Part shown: positions 27,637 to 35,598 of the stretch, in pieces
Layout of the letters: each line of letters opens with the position of its first letter
Numbering within the stretch: the first letter of the stretch is position 1
Assembly: GCA_029777335.1 (NCBI GenBank)
Contig: JAKOSN010000225.1
Coordinates: 1-53,682, forward strand
Reading direction: 5' to 3'
Length of the DNA stretch: 53,682 nucleotides
Origin: Planctomycetota bacterium
GTDB lineage: Bacteria > Planctomycetota > Planctomycetia > Gemmatales > Gemmataceae
Made by a program: the position numbers and the translations under genes
The notes under the pieces: generated by a model
Told to the model about the DNA's origin: nothing
What the model saw: only the letters and a program-made list of their open reading frames with translations
Databases searched by the model: none

Positions 27637-30600
27637 TCAGGAATGCGTCTGGCTCATCAGGTGCCGCAAATCGCGATGGAGGCGCCGGCGGACCAGAAAT
27701 TCATCGTCGTCCAGCCAGCGTCGTGCATCGGCGCCGAGGGTGAACTCGTCGTTGACAATGGCCTGCACAACCGACTCGATCAGATCCAGCTGGGAAAGCA
27801 AATAGTGGCTATTGGTCGTAAAGCTATCCCAGACGTTGTACAACCGCTGCAGAAGCTCCTCCAATCCTTTCTGGGCGGCTTCCACAGGTGCCTGGCCGAT
27901 GGTGAGCGCGTAGGCGCTGGCCAACCTGGTTTGCTCGACGTTCGAAAGGGCGCCTTGAAAGAGGATGGTGCGGGTCGCATGGATGATCGGCTCGGCCTGG
28001 CGATCTCGCCCAAAGAAGAACCAACCGGCGGCAACATGCAACAAGGCGCGCAACGCCTCAGCTCCGCTCGCGTCCGCCCTGGGGTTGAACGTGGCGAGAT
28101 CCTTGCCTGCCAGAATCAGATCGGCGATCTGGTGCAACAACGTGTCGATCTCGTCGCGCATTCCCAGTTTGCGCAGTCCGCGAAAGCATTGAGCCGCCAG
28201 CGTATCGAGTTTCTTGAGCGAACCGGCTCCATGCAACGCGTGCAGGAGATTTTGAAAGCGTGTGACCAGGGTCGGCATGAACTCGACTCGATCAAAGTGT
28301 GCCGCCAGGAAGAGCCCCTTTTCCAGCAACTCGGATTGAGCGAGGAGATCACCTGGGTCGTCGGTGTTGCCGAGCGCATCGTAGGCGGCTGGCAGTCGGT
28401 TGAGCATGTCGAGCGCGAATTCCTCCCCCACACTCGGGGCGAGGGCCATCGCCTGGCACAGGATGCGGCCCCGCTGTTCGGGGGCATTTTTGGAGCGGGG
28501 GACTTCGAGCAAGAGCCGCTGCACTCGATCGACGATTTCCTTGCGATCTTGCAGTTCGTTCAACTCCGCCAGCGAGGAATCCAGGGGCGTGCTCCGAGCC
28601 GTCCAGGGCGAAAACGCGTTGATCTTGTGGTCGGGTTCCAGGATTCGCGATTTTTCACGCAGACGATCGATCCGGAAACGCTGCATCTTGTCTGTGACTT
28701 TGTCAATGCGCTGGAGCAGGTCGGGCGAGAGCGGTCCTTTCACGGGCTTGCCTTCGCGCGCCTGGGCAATGCGATAGACAAAGGCGGCCAGGAGGGTTGC
28801 GTGTACCTCATCCATCACCCCGCGCAGGATCGTTTCGGCCTGAGTTACCAGTTCCTTGCTGGCATCGCTCTCGCCTACTCGGGCCAGGCCGAAGGCGAAG
28901 ATCAGGTCGATGTAGGCATGGGTGGCGCGCACGCCTGGTCCCTCGGTTTGCGGACGCGTAATGACCCGTGGCGGATCCTCCGACGGCGCCGGAAGTTTGA
29001 AGGCGATCTGCTTGGCCCAGGTGTGCGCTTGCTGACAGAGGGCGGTCATCCACTGGCGCACCTGGCGAAAGCGCTGGCTGGTCGGCTGTCCGGCAAAACG
29101 CAGGAATCCGGGGAGATCTTGCTCGGGACGCAGGCCATTTTTGAAAAGACGCTCCAGGATGCGATCGCGGGCGCGTGCCAGGGCGAGGACATCTCCCTCC
29201 GTCATCTCCACGAGGCTGCGCCAGGCGAGCCACACTGCTCGAACGGGCAGAAGTTGCTCGTGCGCCTCCAGGTAACGTTGCAGTTGATTGAGCCGTTGCA
29301 CCACCGCTGGGGGCACAGGGTCCTGTTGCGCTGCCCAGATCAGGTAAGCACACAACGCGCGAACATCCGCCAGATTGGGATCAGTCAGCGCAAGCAGGCG
29401 ATCGAGATCCTCTCCCGGGATCTCACGCGGTGAACCGGGGCTCTGACGGGCCACGCTCGTCCATGTTCGCGGCGTTCCCCGCGGTCGATCCGGGCGTTCC
29501 GGAACAGCACCTGCCTCGGTGACAACCCATTGCCACAGCCAGCTGGTCGGCCACGTCTCCAGTGGCCACAACGCGTGCAGCCAGCACAGCCCAGCATCCT
29601 CCACGTTTTTTAGCGCGGCATTGAGCTGTGCCATCTCGGGCCAGAGCGCCTGCCGCTCCGGCAGATCGAGCGGTCCCTCGAACGACAGGAATTGATCCTC
29701 CACCTCGCGCAAGCGGAGTTGCACCTTGCTGGGTTCGGTCCGGAGCAGGGCGGCGAGAGATTCCAACTCCTCGTGGAGTTGATCAGGGCGGCTCAGTGGT
29801 TTGGCCGTGCTTAGGTCTTGCAGATCGACTTCGCGCGGCTCGCCTGGTTTGCGGACGGGGCGGGGCCGTTCACGATCCGCGGGTGGTTTCTTCGGTTTTT
29901 TCTCGGTTTCCTCGTCGCAGAGGAATCCCTCGAAGTCAAAATGGCTCGCCTGCACCCAGGCCTGCAAGGGTTGGTGCTCATGATCGAGGACGTACTCGAC
30001 CCAGTCCAGCAGGGGCCGAAACGCCGTGTCGGGCAACGTCTCGGGGATGAACGCGCCGGGCGTGGTTGGGCGCAGCCAGGTCACGATTGCCGGATCGTCG
30101 GCGAGGCGTTTGCGCACCACATCGCGCCGCAGGGTGGGCGTGAGTGTCATCCCACAGGGGAGAAAGAGATTCGGCATTTTGCGAAACGGCGCGTAGCTCT
30201 CCGCCTGGAGGACCAGGATGGGGGGCGGCAACTTCGAGGGACGCACGCGCAGAACGATCACCTGCGCGCCGGCGCTTTCCCCCACGGCAAAGGCCAGGCG
30301 CTGAATCAGGTGATCCTCCGCATGCTGGACAAACTGATTCAGCTGCTCGTAGGGATTCTCTCGGAGGACCCATAATTCGGCTTCGTCGCTGCCGCCACTG
30401 CGATCGAGCCGGATGGTGACGCGCAGTCGTTCAGGGAGTTTTTCTTCGCGCCAGGGCGACTTCGTTTCCGGGATCCGAAATTCCAGGATCTCGTAGAGAT
30501 CGCGATAGGCTCCCTCGGGGAGAACGGTCCACTGCTGCGGGGCCGCCAGCAGGAGAACCTCGTTTTTCGCCGGCCGGATCTTGCTCACCAGCGGATGGTT

Positions 30601-31152
30601 GTAGCCCAGCTCGACCCACACCTGGGGAGCGCGTTCGACAAAGGCCCGAGGAGCCCGAGTGGCCTCGTGCGGGGCCAACGCTCGCAGGAGTGAATAATAG
30701 GGCGGACCAATCACACGGAGCAGCGCACGATGCTTCCCGGAGGCGTTCTCGTCGGTTGGCTCCTCGCCCAGCCAGCGAACCCCCTGACGATCGTTTCCCA
30801 GGCGGAGCATCTCCAGGCTGAGATCGGCGAGGAGCGAGGCATCGGGGAGATCGAACAGGATCGCCACCTGTTCCGGGAGAAGGGGCGTCTCGCTTTCGCG
30901 GGTCAAGGGGATCAATTCCAGCCAGGTGCGCACGTGCCGCGTGAGCGGCACGGCGGTGGAGCGCAGGGTTTCAACTCCCCGTTTTTTTAGCTCGGCAAGA
31001 ACACGTCGAGAGGGGCTTACCGATGGCTGAATCAGCCACTGGCCCTGGTCGTCGATGCCGACCTGAGCCTCCGCCAAACCCACGGAGTCGGCGATCTCCT
31101 GGTGGCCGAGTGCGAGCTGGAGCACATCAAGGGTGGGAAACTTCAGGATCAT
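27637..31152 (-). CDS. Large two-part accessory protein of the FtsH/MoxR operon
   Basis: About 1171 residues from the ATG at 31152 (MILKFPTLDVLQLAL). Upstream in-frame starts at 31173 (ATG) and 31197 (GTG) are possible; none has a strong ribosome-binding site. Residues about 1-410 are a mixed alpha/beta region with LLPEQVAILFDLPD, EYNHPLVSKIRP-type and ELWVLRENPYEQLNQFV blocks. A Lys/Pro/Arg-rich linker follows at about 414-455. The remaining 700 residues are almost entirely helical, as in a TPR-like superstructure. I see no catalytic motif and no vWA MIDAS (DxSxS). Position suggests one of the 'X' families predicted in FtsH-vWA-MoxR ternary systems; I cannot assign the exact family without a profile search. 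It may act as substrate sensor or scaffold. Confidence 0.75.
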   Translation of the reverse strand: MILKFPTLDVLQLALGHQEIADSVGLAEAQVGIDDQGQWLIQPSVSPSRRVLAELKKRGVETLRSTAVPLTRHVRTWLELIPLTRESETPLLPEQVAILFDLPDASLLADLSLEMLRLGNDRQGVRWLGEEPTDENASGKHRALLRVIGPPYYSLLRALAPHEATRAPRAFVERAPQVWVELGYNHPLVSKIRPAKNEVLLLAAPQQWTVLPEGAYRDLYEILEFRIPETKSPWREEKLPERLRVTIRLDRSGGSDEAELWVLRENPYEQLNQFVQHAEDHLIQRLAFAVGESAGAQVIVLRVRPSKLPPPILVLQAESYAPFRKMPNLFLPCGMTLTPTLRRDVVRKRLADDPAIVTWLRPTTPGAFIPETLPDTAFRPLLDWVEYVLDHEHQPLQAWVQASHFDFEGFLCDEETEKKPKKPPADRERPRPVRKPGEPREVDLQDLSTAKPLSRPDQLHEELESLAALLRTEPSKVQLRLREVEDQFLSFEGPLDLPERQALWPEMAQLNAALKNVEDAGLCWLHALWPLETWPTSWLWQWVVTEAGAVPERPDRPRGTPRTWTSVARQSPGSPREIPGEDLDRLLALTDPNLADVRALCAYLIWAAQQDPVPPAVVQRLNQLQRYLEAHEQLLPVRAVWLAWRSLVEMTEGDVLALARARDRILERLFKNGLRPEQDLPGFLRFAGQPTSQRFRQVRQWMTALCQQAHTWAKQIAFKLPAPSEDPPRVITRPQTEGPGVRATHAYIDLIFAFGLARVGESDASKELVTQAETILRGVMDEVHATLLAAFVYRIAQAREGKPVKGPLSPDLLQRIDKVTDKMQRFRIDRLREKSRILEPDHKINAFSPWTARSTPLDSSLAELNELQDRKEIVDRVQRLLLEVPRSKNAPEQRGRILCQAMALAPSVGEEFALDMLNRLPAAYDALGNTDDPGDLLAQSELLEKGLFLAAHFDRVEFMPTLVTRFQNLLHALHGAGSLKKLDTLAAQCFRGLRKLGMRDEIDTLLHQIADLILAGKDLATFNPRADASGAEALRALLHVAAGWFFFGRDRQAEPIIHATRTILFQGALSNVEQTRLASAYALTIGQAPVEAAQKGLEELLQRLYNVWDSFTTNSHYLLSQLDLIESVVQAIVNDEFTLGADARRWLDDDEFLVRRRLHRDLRHLMSQTHS

Positions 31153-31248
31153 GGTTCGCTGGAAAAAGAACATGGCGGTCCCCAAACAGGGCTGCACGCC
31201 TGCGAGTCTGGTGTTGACCCGCAGGCAACGGGGCCGGCCTTGCGCCGC

Positions 31249-31518
31249 TTACTGTCCCTGCGTCTGTGGCTGCCGTTGCGGAGAGGCGGGCTCGCTGGCT
31301 GGCGCCGCCGGTTCCTTCTGCTTCTCCTGGCGTTCCACTACAATCTTCCCCACTTCGGTTGCCTTTAACATTCCGCCCTCAATCAGCCGGTCCACCAGGG
31401 CTCGATGCTGCTGCTCGTGCTCGTGCGGCAGGGCGTCGGCGTCGGATTCCAGCTGGATTATGATGTCCTTCTTCCCCGTGGCGGGATCGCAGCGAAGATG
31501 GATGGTCATCAGAGACAT
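31249..31518 (-). CDS. Small accessory protein of the FtsH/MoxR operon
   Basis: An 89-residue protein. The ATG at 31518 is preceded by GAGGAG. The first 65 residues are compact, with beta-strand-like MTIHLRCDPATGKKDIIIQL and a helical HEHEQQHRALVDRLIEGG; the tail is Ala/Pro/Gln-rich and looks disordered. Its HEHEQQH run is reminiscent of a metal-site, but that is speculative. It sits between the FtsH-like protease gene and the large protein (58 and 96 bases), so it belongs to the operon. Small YukD-like or 'X' peptides occur in the FtsH ternary systems; assignment to one is plausible but unverified. Confidence 0.75.
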   Translation of the reverse strand: MSLMTIHLRCDPATGKKDIIIQLESDADALPHEHEQQHRALVDRLIEGGMLKATEVGKIVVERQEKQKEPAAPASEPASPQRQPQTQGQ

Positions 31519-31576
31519 GGCAGATACTCCTCGTCCTGTTCTCGGCGCCGGGTCGGGGTTCCCCTCCCCCGCGCGG

Positions 31577-33736
31577 TTACTCCATTTCCTCTTCGCGTTC
31601 CTGCGGCTTGCCTTGCAGTTTCCTGGCTGCTGCCGGGTGATCCTGTTTGAGCAATTCCCCCAGCGTGCGCGCCTCGATCACCTTCTTTTCGATCAACTGG
31701 TCGCGTAACCATTCAACGAGCGTCCGGTGTTTGCTCAGGAGTGTCGCGGCTCGTTGGCGTTGTTGTTCAAGCAGTCCGCGTACGCCTTCATCGAGCAGGG
31801 CACGCTGTTTCTCGGAGAGATTCTCGCGTCGGTTGGGTTTCCCCTCGTCGGACCAGAACCGAACCACGCCGATTTCGTCTCCCCCCATCCCAACCGCCTC
31901 GATCAATTCCCGCGCCAGAAAGGTGGCCACCATCAGATCGTGCCCCGATCCCAGGGAAAGATCTCCCAGAATCAGCAGCTCCGCCTCGCGCCCGCCCATC
32001 AACACACAGATCTTGTCCAGCAATTGCTGGCGCGTCTCCACATAGCGATGTTCCTTCTGATCCGACAGCACATAGCCCGCGGCTCCCAGAACATCGTCGA
32101 GCAGGGAGATGCGTTCAATCGGCGGGGAATGCTCGGTGAAGATCTGGCAGACCGCGTGGCCCGCCTCGTGCGTGGCGATCACCAGCTCTTCCTGTTTGGT
32201 CTGGGGCGGGCTTTTGTGCCATTCGGTCAGCGCCCGCTCCACATCCTGAGCCGTGGTGGGATCGGTACGATTTTCACGCAGGCGAAAGCGGGCGATGGCG
32301 CGACAGAGGGCGTTGAGATGATCGCCGCTAAAGCGGGTGCCGTCGGCCGTTCCAGGCACATGAAAGCGCGTGCGTTTCACCGCGGTGTCGATCGTCTCGG
32401 GCGTCATGTTCAACTTCATCTTGCGATCGTAGATCTTGATGATCTCGCGCCGCGCCTCGGCATCCGGGTAAGGGATGTGCAGATGAAATTCAAAACGCCC
32501 CGGACGGAGCAAGGCCGGGTCCAGAATCTCGACAAAGTTGGTCGTGCCCACGACGAAGACCAGTTCTTCCTTGTGGAAGCCGTCCATCTCGGTGAGCAAC
32601 TGGTTGACCATGGAGTGTTCCACCCCGCTCCCCGTGTAGGTGCCGCGCGCCGAGGCGAACGAGTCCAGCTCATCGAAGACGATGATCGACGGCGCCGATT
32701 GTCGGGCGCGCAGAAAGATCTGCCGCAGGTTTTCCTCGCTTTCGCCGACCCATTTGCTCTTCAGCTCCGGCCCCGAGACGATGGTGATGGCAGCGCCGAT
32801 CGAGGCCGCCATCGCCTTGGCAAAGAGGGTTTTTCCGGTGCCCGGCGGACCCCAGAAGATCATCCCCTTGGGAATCAGGTCCTCCAGTCCTGTGATTTCC
32901 TCGGCGCTGGTCGAGCGATCCTTGAGCGCCAGAATGTCGAGAATCTCCGCACGTAGCCGTTGCTTGACCTTGGCATAGCCGCCGATGTCGCGGTCGAGAT
33001 CGAGATCCGGAACCTCCAGACTGCCAACCAGGGTTGCCTGGCGGAGCTGGCGATAGGCACGGCGCGGATCGGCGGGGTAGTCTTCCCCCTCCAGGGTGGA
33101 GAGCAACCGTCGCAGACGCACCGCATTGACCCCGGAAACATGCTTGTACAGTGCCCACGGGTTGAATTCGCGGCCAAATTTGCGGCTTTCGCGCTGCGTG
33201 ATCAGGTGGCGCAGCCGGGGGCGAGCCAGTCCCAGCAGGCTGATGCGATGCGCAAAGAGATTCTCGATCACCTGCGGCAAGGGGAACGAGGGATCCTTGA
33301 AGCCGAGCCAGACGAGTTCGGGATTCTCATAGAGCAGGGGGATGACCTCGCGCGCCTCGCTGGTTAGTCCGCCCTGGCTGGTGGTCAACAGATCGAGGTG
33401 CGGCAGCACCACCACGCGTCGTTCCACCGAGCCCCGCACCGCCTCGCGCAACTGGTTAATCATGGTGCCCAGGATTCCCGTGGGCATCATCCCCGTCTGC
33501 TCCTCCTGGCGGGGACGGCCATCGAGGTAAAGGCAACGCAGATTGGCCGAGCGCAACCGGTTGCGAATATTGAGGTAGAGAAAGGGCCCCAGATCCTTGT
33601 CGCACTCGATCAGGGCAGGGAGTCCCCGTTGCAACTTGGAGGTGACCTCCGCCAGTTCCGACGAGTACGCCGCCTCCACCGCCTGTTCGACGGTCAGTTC
33701 CTGCGGCAAATCTTTTTCCGAGATGACAATGCTCAT
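31577..33736 (-). CDS. Soluble FtsH-like AAA metalloprotease
   Basis: A 719-residue protein starting at 33736, where GGAG lies upstream. Residues about 1-200 look like a degenerate AAA domain without a P-loop (GLPALIECDKDLGPFLYLN, VVVLPHLDLL). Residues about 245-500 are an active AAA+: Walker A GPPGTGKT (296-303), Walker B IIVFDELDS and arginine finger DPALLRPGRFE. The M41 peptidase follows: zinc motif HEAGH (523-527) and the third ligand in SLGSGHDLMVAT (Asp600). Unlike housekeeping FtsH, no transmembrane helix is seen, so it should be cytoplasmic. Double-AAA FtsH proteins of this type are the core of the predicted FtsH-vWA-MoxR conflict systems. An 18-base palindrome lies in its leader. Confidence 0.92.
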   Translation of the reverse strand: MSIVISEKDLPQELTVEQAVEAAYSSELAEVTSKLQRGLPALIECDKDLGPFLYLNIRNRLRSANLRCLYLDGRPRQEEQTGMMPTGILGTMINQLREAVRGSVERRVVVLPHLDLLTTSQGGLTSEAREVIPLLYENPELVWLGFKDPSFPLPQVIENLFAHRISLLGLARPRLRHLITQRESRKFGREFNPWALYKHVSGVNAVRLRRLLSTLEGEDYPADPRRAYRQLRQATLVGSLEVPDLDLDRDIGGYAKVKQRLRAEILDILALKDRSTSAEEITGLEDLIPKGMIFWGPPGTGKTLFAKAMAASIGAAITIVSGPELKSKWVGESEENLRQIFLRARQSAPSIIVFDELDSFASARGTYTGSGVEHSMVNQLLTEMDGFHKEELVFVVGTTNFVEILDPALLRPGRFEFHLHIPYPDAEARREIIKIYDRKMKLNMTPETIDTAVKRTRFHVPGTADGTRFSGDHLNALCRAIARFRLRENRTDPTTAQDVERALTEWHKSPPQTKQEELVIATHEAGHAVCQIFTEHSPPIERISLLDDVLGAAGYVLSDQKEHRYVETRQQLLDKICVLMGGREAELLILGDLSLGSGHDLMVATFLARELIEAVGMGGDEIGVVRFWSDEGKPNRRENLSEKQRALLDEGVRGLLEQQRQRAATLLSKHRTLVEWLRDQLIEKKVIEARTLGELLKQDHPAAARKLQGKPQEREEEME

Positions 33737-33812
33737 GAGGCCCACTCCAACCGCCCCGTTCGCCACGGTCTCGATTCGGGGAGCGAACAGAGACCAGAGA
33801 AGCTCCCGGATG

Positions 33813-33830
33813 GTGACAGTAGACTGTCAC
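33813..33830. promoter_or_regulatory. 18-base palindrome ahead of the FtsH-like gene
   Basis: GTGACAGT (33813-33820) and ACTGTCAC (33823-33830) are perfect inverted repeats two bases apart. The site overlaps the stop codon of the upstream accessory gene and lies 77 bases before the FtsH-like start. It could be an operator for an internal promoter or a short RNA hairpin. No T-tract follows. Confidence 0.35.
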
Positions 33831-34396
33831 ACTTCAAGAACGATGGTCAGATTGCCGGTCTGTTTATCTTCGTGGAGTTCCTTGATCTGGCCGAGCGTGG
33901 CGGCCTTTTGCTTGAGCGCCTCGGCGGTCACGCGATTGACGGCCTGGTCCAGTTCCTGGCGAATGTCGCCCAGCGCCTGCTCCAGTCGATCGGTTACCTC
34001 TCCCTGGAGACGGGCGGTCTTCTGTTCGGCCTGTTTTTCCAGTTCCTGGCCGAGGTGTTTTCGCAACTCCTCGCGGACCTGCTTCGCATTGGGACCCATG
34101 TCGTCCCAGGCGCGCCCCTCGCGGGTCCCTTTTAACTCGGTCTCGCGCGATGATTCGGCAGATACGGTCACCTCGCCGGTTTCGCTGTTGACCGTCACCT
34201 GAACTCCTTTTTCCTCGCGCACCAGGTTTTTCCCATCGCGAACAAAGCCGCGTGATTCCAGCTCACGCGCCAGCAACTCGGCCATTGTTTCAGCGGGCAG
34301 CACTTCCAGCAGTTCGAGTTGGGTGGTGACCTTATCTTGCGCGCGGAGGACGGTCCGCAGCGATTCGCTGACGCTGACACGATAGGCTCGGCTCAT
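33827..34396 (-). CDS. Accessory protein of the FtsH/MoxR operon with C-terminal coiled coil
   Basis: A 189-residue protein. The start at 34396 overlaps the upstream stop as ATGA and has GAGGAG before it, so translation is coupled. The N-terminal 85 residues are compact: MSRAYRVSVSESLRTVLRAQ, LELLEVLPAETMAELLARELESRGF and VQVTVNSETGEVTVSAES. The next 100 residues are helical and charged, as in a coiled coil, with a final strand (GNLTIVLEV). No enzymatic motif is visible. It resembles the 'X' proteins predicted in FtsH ternary systems and may link the protease to a partner; that is inference. It is followed by a 90-base gap and the protease gene. Confidence 0.82.
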   Translation of the reverse strand: MSRAYRVSVSESLRTVLRAQDKVTTQLELLEVLPAETMAELLARELESRGFVRDGKNLVREEKGVQVTVNSETGEVTVSAESSRETELKGTREGRAWDDMGPNAKQVREELRKHLGQELEKQAEQKTARLQGEVTDRLEQALGDIRQELDQAVNRVTAEALKQKAATLGQIKELHEDKQTGNLTIVLEV

Positions 34397-35457
34397 GATC
34401 GCTCCTCGCTTTGTCGCATGGGGTCCAGATGACGGATGATGGCCTGGGCACGCTCGGCAAGAACATCGCCGCTGAATTTTTCCCACAAACCCAGCCACAA
34501 TTGACTGGCGGAGTATCCCTCATCGAAATAGCCAACCGTGCGCGCACGGCGCGCCCACTGCTGCAGGCGACTCACCTGGTGCAAAAAGATAAGCGCCAGG
34601 CGATGGATCTGCGTTCGGTCGGCCAGGCGCAACCCTCCCACGCGCAGATGACCCACCCAGAGGGCAGGGCCGGCATGGGGAGTCAGAAGCTGGGTCGCGG
34701 CCTGCAGGAGAAAGTGCGCCAGGTCAAGGCGCCCGGCTCTCTCGATCGCGTTGAGAAACCCTTCCAGGGCGATGTTCTGAGCCTGCCCCAGAAGACGCAT
34801 CTGTTGCGGATCGCGAATATCGCTTTTGGCCGCCTCCACCGCAAACCAGCGCTCAGCCAGCGCGGGTTGCAACGCTTCCAGAACACAGGCCCCCACCCCC
34901 TGCACCCACGGATCAAAGGGAAGTCCACGCGTGGTGGGGACGGTGGCAAAATGCTCGGGGTAGCCCAGCCAGCAAAGTGCGTTGTCCTCGAAGGGAGGAC
35001 GGGCAACCAACTCACGCACGTAGTCGGTGGTGTGGAGCGCCTCCAGCACATAATAGAAGAGCAGGAGATCCCCCACGGTGTAGGCGCTCGGCAAGGGCTG
35101 CCAGGCGTCCTTGGGGTCGTGCAACTTGGCGCTGGTGATCCACACCAGAAAGTCCAAACTCTGGGCGGAGAATGAGAGCCCCAACTCGGAAGGAGGTGTG
35201 CGCTCCCACAATCGTCCTTCACTGATTTTTTCGCCGCGCAGATGGCGTTTGCGCTGCCAACCCCCTGTGCGAGCCAGGAGACTCACGCACCCCTTGGCAA
35301 GGGTGTCCTGGACGAGTTCGAGGGCGGCTCGACGCAGACAGGGGGGACGCGCGGGAGTGGCATCCAGCAACTGCGTGGCCTGCTGCACTGGTGCCCGCTT
35401 CATGAAGAAGTACAGCAGATGCAGCAGGGCTGCCTCGAAGCGCGAAACACTCCTCAT
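34393..35457 (-). CDS. First accessory protein of the FtsH/MoxR operon
   Basis: About 354 residues from the ATG at 35457 (MRSVSRFEAALLHLLYFF). An in-frame ATG at 35520 would add 21 residues and has no ribosome-binding site; AAGGAG lies about 14 bases before 35457, an over-long spacing. The protein is mainly helical, with ELVQDTLAKGCVSLLART, YTVGDLLLFYYVLEAL and an AERWFAVEAAKSD-region. No catalytic motif is seen. Its last codons overlap the next gene as ATGA. It opens the six-gene operon; the 141 bases upstream (to the ligA stop) must contain the promoter, which I could not identify. Confidence 0.78.
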   Translation of the reverse strand: MRSVSRFEAALLHLLYFFMKRAPVQQATQLLDATPARPPCLRRAALELVQDTLAKGCVSLLARTGGWQRKRHLRGEKISEGRLWERTPPSELGLSFSAQSLDFLVWITSAKLHDPKDAWQPLPSAYTVGDLLLFYYVLEALHTTDYVRELVARPPFEDNALCWLGYPEHFATVPTTRGLPFDPWVQGVGACVLEALQPALAERWFAVEAAKSDIRDPQQMRLLGQAQNIALEGFLNAIERAGRLDLAHFLLQAATQLLTPHAGPALWVGHLRVGGLRLADRTQIHRLALIFLHQVSRLQQWARRARTVGYFDEGYSASQLWLGLWEKFSGDVLAERAQAIIRHLDPMRQSEERS

Positions 35458-35598
35458 GATGGCGGCGCAGACTCCTTCACCGGTAATGGCGCAGCAGGTA
35501 GATCCAACTCCCTCGCTCATTCTATCGCACGGCTTCAGGGAACGCGAGGGGGGGCGGTGCTTTTACCTCCACAGACACCTGCTGCCCGCGGGAGGTTC

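Noticed and set aside
27505..29433. A 642-codon plus-strand open frame
   Set aside because: It is antisense to the large accessory protein, which fits the operon; the product shows no domain or signal.
30390..30430. DRSGGS as a possible vWA MIDAS in the large accessory protein
   Set aside because: The DxSxS spacing is not met and the following Thr and Asp ligands are absent; the surroundings look like a different alpha/beta region.
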